Below are positions 7,580 to 11,574 of a stretch of DNA of 11,574 nucleotides, one piece after another. Each line of letters starts with the position of its first letter. Position 1 is the stretch's first letter. The translations under genes were made by a program, and so were the position numbers. A model generated the notes under the pieces. That model saw only the letters and a list, made by a program, of their open reading frames with translations, did not search any database and was not told where the DNA came from. This DNA comes from Parvularculaceae bacterium. Lineage in GTDB: Bacteria; Pseudomonadota; Alphaproteobacteria; Caulobacterales; Parvularculaceae. Location of the stretch: the NCBI GenBank assembly GCA_013389125.1, contig JACADX010000094.1, forward strand, positions 1 through 11,574. The letters run 5' to 3'.

Positions 7580-7586
7580 TCCGCCC
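7580..7586 (-). promoter_or_regulatory. Possible antiterminator arm (TCCGCCC copy)
   Basis: TCCGCCC at 7580-7586 repeats the first seven bases of the promoter-proximal terminator arm at 7560-7566, exactly 20 bases away. In the minus-strand RNA both copies (GGGCGGA) could pair with the same distal arm (UCCGCCC), so pairing by the upstream copy would break the terminator. This is a structural possibility read from the sequence, not evidence of function. Confidence 0.3.
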
Positions 7587-7604
7587 CTCAGATCCTCGAT
7601 CGTC

Positions 7605-7628
7605 GGGCGCGATCCCTCTATCGCGCCC
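7605..7628 (-). other. Perfect 9-base-pair stem-loop in the receptor 3' UTR
   Basis: GGGCGCGAT (7605-7613) pairs with ATCGCGCCC (7620-7628) around a 6-base loop. There is no T-tract on the minus strand, so it is not a terminator itself. It lies between the repeat-like element and the terminator and may protect the receptor mRNA 3' end or take part in folding of the leader. Confidence 0.45.
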
Positions 7629-7661
7629 TGCGATCGGGTTACTATTTCAACGCGCCTTTAC

Positions 7662-7688
7662 GCGCAAAACCGGTCTCCACTTTTGCGC
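7662..7688. repeat. REP-like intergenic palindrome (AAAACCGGTCTCCACTTTT core)
   Basis: GCGCAAAA (7662-7669) and TTTTGCGC (7681-7688) form a perfect 8-base-pair inverted repeat around CCGGTCTCCAC. From memory, the core AAAACCGGT(C/T)TCCACTTTT is close to a short intergenic repeat present in many copies in alphaproteobacterial genomes. Only one copy is in this window, so repeat status rests on recollection. It starts nine bases past the receptor stop codon, a typical place for such elements. Confidence 0.45.
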
Positions 7689-7696
7689 CCGGCGCG

Positions 7697-10135
7697 CTAG
7701 AAGTCATAGCCGAAACGCAGCCCGACGGTGCGCGGTTGCGCGGTGCCCTGATAAATGCCGTTGTTGCCGCCGGGCCCGGTGATGCCGCAGGTCCCGATCG
7801 GACAGGCGACGAAACTGATCAGGTCCGGCCGCTCGTCGAACGCGTTGTTGACATAGGCGACGAGCTTCCAGTTGTCCTGACGCAGCCCGACGGAGAAGTC
7901 GGTGAGGACATAGCCTTCCTGATCGCCGATAATCGCCTGATCCGCGACAAGGAGATTGGACGGCGCTGCGTCCTGACCCGAAACCGAGCCCTGCACATGG
8001 CCGGTCATCGCGCCGACCGGGAACTCGTAGCGGGCCGTCAGCGTGCCCTTGAAGGTCGGCACGACGGGCAGCGGCTGTCCTTTTGGCGCCTCGGGCGGAG
8101 CGGTCTCGTCGCCGAGCGTGGCCGGATCGTCGACCGCCGCCGGGCATGCCGTGAACGGTTTGCCGTTGACATTGAAGCCGCAGAAATTCTTGCTGAGTTC
8201 GGCGTCGATGATCGACATGGCGCCGTTCAGCGTGAACCGGTCGGTCGGCGCCCAGGTCATGTCGGCTTCAAAGCCGTAAATCCGCGCCGATGCGGCGTTC
8301 TGGACTTCCGTGAGGCCGTTGAGGCTGAGGATCGGGAACTGGAAGTCGTTCCAGACCTGGTAGAAGGCGGCGCCGTTCAGAACAAACGTGTTATCCGCCC
8401 ATGCCGACTTGAAGCCGAGTTCGTAGTTCACGAGCTTGTCTTCGAGATAGGGCGGCAGCGGCGTCCGGCGGTTCGCGCCGCCCGGCCGGAAGCCCGTCGA
8501 ATAAGTGGCGTAGACCATCTTCGAGTCGTCGAGATCGTAGGTGAGGCCGATCTTGTGCGTCTCGCCGGTGTTCTTGATCGTGCTGTCGAGGTTCGTGCAG
8601 GGCGTATCCTGAATGATCGCCGGCGCGAAGCACGCAGCCTCGCCGGTCGAGCCGGAGAAGCCCGCGCCGTAGCCGTTAAAGCCGTACAGCGAGTTGTTGT
8701 ACCGATAGCCCCTGACCCCGCCGATGAAGGTCAGCCGGTCCGTCAGGTCGTACTCGATCTCCGTGAACAGCGCGAGATCGCGGTCGAGACGGCGCTGTTT
8801 CGTCAGCCAGATCGTGTCGGACCAGCCGGGCACTTCGAGCCCGTCATTCAGATTGCGGATGATATAGCGCTGCTGAATGTCATGGCGTTGATGATTCTGG
8901 AAGAAGCCGAGCACGAACCGGAAACGCCCTTCCCGATCGGAAAGTCGAATTTCGTTCGAATATTTTCCGTAGGAATCGTCGCCCTGATAGAACTGCGTCG
9001 GGTCGATGTTGTTGTAGAGATTGTCGTAGAAATAGCTGGCGAAGTTGTAGCTAGGCCCGAACGACTGGTAGAGGACGTCATAGTAATAGGCGTAGTCCGT
9101 ATAGTCCGTGTTCGAATCGATCTGCCGCCGCAGATAGGACCCTGCGTAAACGAGATCGAAGTTTCCGACCTTGCCTTCCAGGGTCAGGGCCGCCTGACCG
9201 AATTTGTCTTCATTAAAGTCCGGTTCGAACCGCGCGACGTTAAGATCGCCCATATCCGGATCGAAAACGTTGACGCCGTTCGCCTCCGATTTCTGACCGA
9301 GCGCCGATGCAGTCGCCGTCCAGCTTTCGTTAAGGTCGACTCGCAGCGCGACGCGCGCGCCGTAGGTTTCGATGTCGTTGAAGTTGTTCTCAACGAGCGC
9401 CGAGTTATCCTTCATGATCGGCGTCAACCCCGGAAAATCCGGGTCGATGGTGCCCGGGAAAATCCTGCCGCTCAGTTCATTGTCGATGTAGCCGGCTTCC
9501 TTCTTGTAGTAGCCGACAAGGCGGATCGCGGCGTTTTCGGCGACCGGCTGGTTGACGAAGCCTTCGAACTGGTAGCCGATCTCGCCGTGCTGAACGGCGT
9601 TGACTTCAAGGTCATAGCCGGCGGCGAACTCGCCCGGATTCGGCTTGTTCGTAATGATGCGGAGAACGCCCGACTGGGCGGACGCCCCGTAAAGCGTTCC
9701 TTGCGGGCCGGCGATGCCTTCGACGCGCTCGATGTCGTAGATGTGCATCGGCAGGAAGCCGAGGATCGTCGTCACCGGCTGTTCGTCGAGATAGACGCCG
9801 ACGGAGGGAAGGGAAGCCGAGTGATTGCCGTCGCCGCCTGAGACGACGCCGCGGAAGTAGACGGTTGTCGAGTTGGGGCCGGTCGACTGGAACGAGAGAC
9901 TGGGGATGAACTTCGAATAATCGTCAAACGCGGAGACTTCGAGTTCTTCAAGCTTGTCCGTGCCGAAGGCGGTGATGCTGATTGGAACGTCCTGAAGGCT
10001 TTCAGCGCGTTTTTGCGCCGTGACGGTGATTTCGTCGACCTGTGCAAGCGCGGGTCCCGCGACCGTCAGAACGGACGACGCGAGCAGCGCTGTCTTGATG
10101 CGGCCGCGGCTCGGTCTTGGGTCTGAATATGCCAT
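7697..10135 (-). CDS. TonB-dependent outer-membrane receptor
   Basis: This 812-residue protein has a signal peptide (positively charged start, hydrophobic TALLASSVLTVAGPALA, cut near A31/Q32) followed at once by a TonB box, DEITVTAQKR (34-43). The plug domain includes IERVEGIAGPQGTLYGAS and RIITNKP, both standard plug motifs. The rest is a beta-barrel ending in GLRFGYDF, with the C-terminal Phe expected for BAM-dependent insertion. It should import an unknown ligand across the outer membrane using TonB energy. The chosen ATG at 10133-10135 has GGGAG (10145-10149) nine bases upstream; an ATG at 10169-10171 would add 12 residues but lacks such a site. Two features stand out: six cysteines, all in three close pairs (502/513, 652/664, 778/783), and a Tyr-rich acidic segment at about 342-394. 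No FecA-type N-terminal signalling domain is present, so regulation through an anti-sigma partner is unlikely. Confidence 0.93.
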   Translation of the reverse strand: MAYSDPRPSRGRIKTALLASSVLTVAGPALAQVDEITVTAQKRAESLQDVPISITAFGTDKLEELEVSAFDDYSKFIPSLSFQSTGPNSTTVYFRGVVSGGDGNHSASLPSVGVYLDEQPVTTILGFLPMHIYDIERVEGIAGPQGTLYGASAQSGVLRIITNKPNPGEFAAGYDLEVNAVQHGEIGYQFEGFVNQPVAENAAIRLVGYYKKEAGYIDNELSGRIFPGTIDPDFPGLTPIMKDNSALVENNFNDIETYGARVALRVDLNESWTATASALGQKSEANGVNVFDPDMGDLNVARFEPDFNEDKFGQAALTLEGKVGNFDLVYAGSYLRRQIDSNTDYTDYAYYYDVLYQSFGPSYNFASYFYDNLYNNIDPTQFYQGDDSYGKYSNEIRLSDREGRFRFVLGFFQNHQRHDIQQRYIIRNLNDGLEVPGWSDTIWLTKQRRLDRDLALFTEIEYDLTDRLTFIGGVRGYRYNNSLYGFNGYGAGFSGSTGEAACFAPAIIQDTPCTNLDSTIKNTGETHKIGLTYDLDDSKMVYATYSTGFRPGGANRRTPLPPYLEDKLVNYELGFKSAWADNTFVLNGAAFYQVWNDFQFPILSLNGLTEVQNAASARIYGFEADMTWAPTDRFTLNGAMSIIDAELSKNFCGFNVNGKPFTACPAAVDDPATLGDETAPPEAPKGQPLPVVPTFKGTLTARYEFPVGAMTGHVQGSVSGQDAAPSNLLVADQAIIGDQEGYVLTDFSVGLRQDNWKLVAYVNNAFDERPDLISFVACPIGTCGITGPGGNNGIYQGTAQPRTVGLRFGYDF

Positions 10136-10172
10136 CGTCAAACGCTCCCTTTCATGCCCCGTCCCAGCCATC

Positions 10173-10191
10173 CGGCGGTCCGGGTCCGCCG
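10173..10191 (-). other. GC-rich hairpin in the receptor leader
   Basis: CGGCGG (10173-10178) pairs with CCGCCG (10186-10191) around a 7-base loop. It would lie in the 5' leader of the receptor mRNA, 37 bases upstream of the start codon, and leaves the ribosome binding site free. No T-tract follows, so it is not an obvious terminator for the sulfotransferase gene. Confidence 0.35.
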
Positions 10192-10200
10192 TTTCGTAAA

Positions 10201-10229
10201 ACGCTAGCCCGATTGTAAATCGGTCACAA
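10201..10229 (-). promoter_or_regulatory. Possible promoter for the receptor gene
   Basis: Read on the minus strand, TTGTGA (10229 to 10224) is a fair -35 and TAGCGT (10206 to 10201) a weak -10, separated by 17 bases, with the start codon about 65 bases further on. The -10 matches only three consensus positions. The main support is position: the 161-base gap is the only room for a receptor promoter, and the inverted repeat overlaps it. Confidence 0.3.
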
Positions 10230-10232
10230 TCG
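10210..10232. promoter_or_regulatory. Inverted repeat CGATTGT-N9-ACAATCG, candidate operator
   Basis: Two perfect 7-base arms (10210-10216 and 10226-10232) are separated by 9 bases, the geometry of a dimeric regulator site. It lies about 75-97 bases upstream of the receptor start and overlaps the proposed -35 box, which would suit repression. A perfect 10-base palindrome, CGTGATCACG (10234-10243), follows directly. No regulator gene is in the window to pair with it. Confidence 0.45.
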
Positions 10233-10296
10233 CCGTGATCACGTTGGCCATTTTTGCCCCCGGGTGTGGCAGGCCAGCTTCACCTCAAATCGCAGG

Positions 10297-11574
10297 TCAG
10301 GGAACTCCCGGGTAGGCCTCGAGAACCGGGCCGAGCGCCGCTTTCATCGGCCCGAGCCACGGCTCGTAATTTTTCCAATAGTCGAGACCTTCGGTGAATA
10401 TCGGCTTTCGCACCTGCTCCGAGGAGGCGGTTCGGACCGGCCGGTCGGTGTCATAGAACCTTAGGCACGCGTCTTCGAAGGGGACATCGATATAGTCGAG
10501 CATGGCGCGGACTTCCGTTTCAAGGTTCTCGACCAGCCGCTCGTGAATGACGCGGTGCACAACGCCCGGCATCGCCGCATCGAAGTGTTTCATAAGGAGG
10601 ACATAGTCCCGGTAGTAGCGGGCCATCCTTTCCTGGCCGTAAGAAAAGTTCTGGCCCTTTGCGAAGTGCTGCTTGAAATTCGAAAAACAGCACGCCATCG
10701 GATGGCGGCGGGCGTCAATGATCTTCGCATTCGGCAAGATCAGGCGAATGAACCCCGCATGCGCGAAATTGTTCGGCATCTTGTCAATGAAGAGCGGCTT
10801 TGCGGTTCGGCGCTGGCCTCTCGTGCGCTCGATATACTCCTCGCCGAGCGCCTTGAGCTCAGCGCTTGAAAGGCGCGCGACGATCGCCGGATACCGCGCG
10901 TCCTGATCGTCCGCAGACCAGTTCCCGAGCCGCTTCGTCATCGCGATAATGTCGGGAAGTTCAGCTGTGCCTTCGATCATCGAATGGCTTGAAAGAATCT
11001 GCTCGATCAAGGTCGACCCGGCGCGCGGCATGCCGAGCACGAAAATCGGGTCCGGCGCGGGACAGCCCTCGCCTTTGCGCGCCGCGAAGAGTTCCGCCGT
11101 GAAGACGCTTTCGATCCTTTCCCGCCGCATCGCGAATTCGGACTCGTCGAACTTCACGCGATGCGCGCCGATTTCATTGCCTTTCTCATAGTGCGCGAAG
11201 GAGGTCTCATAATCGCCCACGTCTTCGAGGGCCTTGCCGAGAGCGAAGTGGAGATGCAGCCGATCGTCCTCGTTAAGATCGTCGCGCGCGAGCTCGGCAT
11301 TCATTGACGCGACGTCGCTCTCCGCAAAGCGCACCGTCTTCAAGTTCGCAAGGCTCCAGTATGCTTCCCCGAGCGACGGCTGAAGTCCGATCGACCGGCG
11401 ATAGGCGTCAACCGCCTCGTCTTGCTTGCCGACCGTTTTTAGCGCGTGACCGAAGCTCAGCCATGTCTTTGGCTGGTTAGGATGCTGAGCGAGGAGCGAG
11501 CGGTATTGCGGGATCGCCATGTCGTAATCGCCGAGCCGCGACAGAGCTGCACAGTAGAGCGTCCGGTATCCGGG
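10297..11574 (-). CDS. TPR-containing sulfotransferase (5' end outside window)
   Basis: The frame runs from TGA at 10297-10299 to the right edge, giving 425 visible residues. An ATG at 11518-11520 is internal, because the 18 codons before it (ending ALSRLGDYD) continue the TPR pattern, so the true start is beyond the window. TPR-like helices occupy the start, with a further helical pair near GKALEDVGDYETSFAHYEKG. The C-terminal half is a PAPS-dependent sulfotransferase. Numbering from that ATG, the 5'-phosphosulfate loop is MPRAGSTL (164-171), followed by DKMPNNF (246-252) and the 3'-phosphate motif RRHPMACCFS (271-280), with R272 and S280 at the classic spacing of eight. The usual GEL after the first helix reads AEL. 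There is no sign of export. It would transfer sulfate from PAPS to an unseen acceptor. It shares strand with the receptor, 161 bases downstream. Confidence 0.9.
   Translation of the reverse strand, partial: PGYRTLYCAALSRLGDYDMAIPQYRSLLAQHPNQPKTWLSFGHALKTVGKQDEAVDAYRRSIGLQPSLGEAYWSLANLKTVRFAESDVASMNAELARDDLNEDDRLHLHFALGKALEDVGDYETSFAHYEKGNEIGAHRVKFDESEFAMRRERIESVFTAELFAARKGEGCPAPDPIFVLGMPRAGSTLIEQILSSHSMIEGTAELPDIIAMTKRLGNWSADDQDARYPAIVARLSSAELKALGEEYIERTRGQRRTAKPLFIDKMPNNFAHAGFIRLILPNAKIIDARRHPMACCFSNFKQHFAKGQNFSYGQERMARYYRDYVLLMKHFDAAMPGVVHRVIHERLVENLETEVRAMLDYIDVPFEDACLRFYDTDRPVRTASSEQVRKPIFTEGLDYWKNYEPWLGPMKAALGPVLEAYPGVP

Noticed and set aside
7547..9841. A 764-codon open frame on the plus strand, antisense to the TonB-dependent receptor
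   Set aside because: It mirrors the receptor gene in GC-rich DNA where antisense stops are rare. Its product is Arg/Val/Ala/Glu-rich with no recognisable domain, while the receptor has a signal peptide, TonB box, plug motifs and C-terminal Phe.
10136..10171. An upstream ATG giving the receptor 12 extra residues
   Set aside because: No good ribosome binding site precedes it, whereas GGGAG lies nine bases before the ATG at 10133-10135. The shorter form gives a normal signal peptide.
10210..10232. The inverted repeat upstream of the receptor as a CRP/FNR site
   Set aside because: TGTGA and TTACA are only five bases apart rather than six, with one mismatch, and the FNR pattern TTGAT-N4-ATCAA is absent. 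It is kept only as an unassigned operator candidate.

Overview
This window looks like chromosomal DNA from a GC-rich alphaproteobacterium. The proteins resemble families common in Caulobacterales, Parvularculales and Sphingomonadales: a TonB-dependent receptor with a VTAQKR-type TonB box, a TPR-sulfotransferase, a CehA/McbA-type protein and a PYROXD2-like FAD enzyme. Genus cannot be decided from the sequence. Almost every base is coding, and no transposase, tRNA, rRNA or CRISPR array was seen.

Layout. (1) At the left edge is the C-terminal end of a plus-strand CehA/McbA-family metallohydrolase (3-548). (2) Next comes a 455-base non-coding stretch between convergent genes (549-1003). It holds several hairpins, a perfect 16-base palindrome and a boxA-like motif. 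(3) A minus-strand run is read right to left: M38 amidohydrolase (7516 to 6242), PYROXD2-like FAD oxidoreductase (6236 to 4620), secreted M16 peptidase (4623 to 2206) and Rieske oxygenase alpha subunit (2191 to 1004). The gaps are 5, -4 and 14 bases, so these four are very likely one operon. (4) Upstream of it, a 180-base gap with three stem-loops follows a TonB-dependent receptor (10135 to 7697). The last stem-loop is a convincing intrinsic terminator lying directly against the amidohydrolase ribosome binding site. (5) A 161-base gap with an inverted repeat separates the receptor from a TPR-sulfotransferase whose 5' end lies beyond the right edge.

How the genes may work together (inference). 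The receptor would bring a ligand across the outer membrane. Two exported hydrolases, the M38 amidohydrolase/dipeptidase-like enzyme and the two-half M16 peptidase, would cut amide or peptide bonds in the periplasm. The FAD oxidoreductase and the Rieske oxygenase would oxidise a product in the cytoplasm. This reads as an uptake-and-breakdown locus for a peptide-like or amide-linked compound. The ligand cannot be named from sequence, and no electron-transfer partner for the Rieske enzyme is present. The points most worth a second look are the terminator/attenuator at the receptor-enzyme boundary, a competing copy of its stem arm, a Tyr-rich acidic segment and three cysteine pairs in the receptor, and the sulfotransferase beside it.
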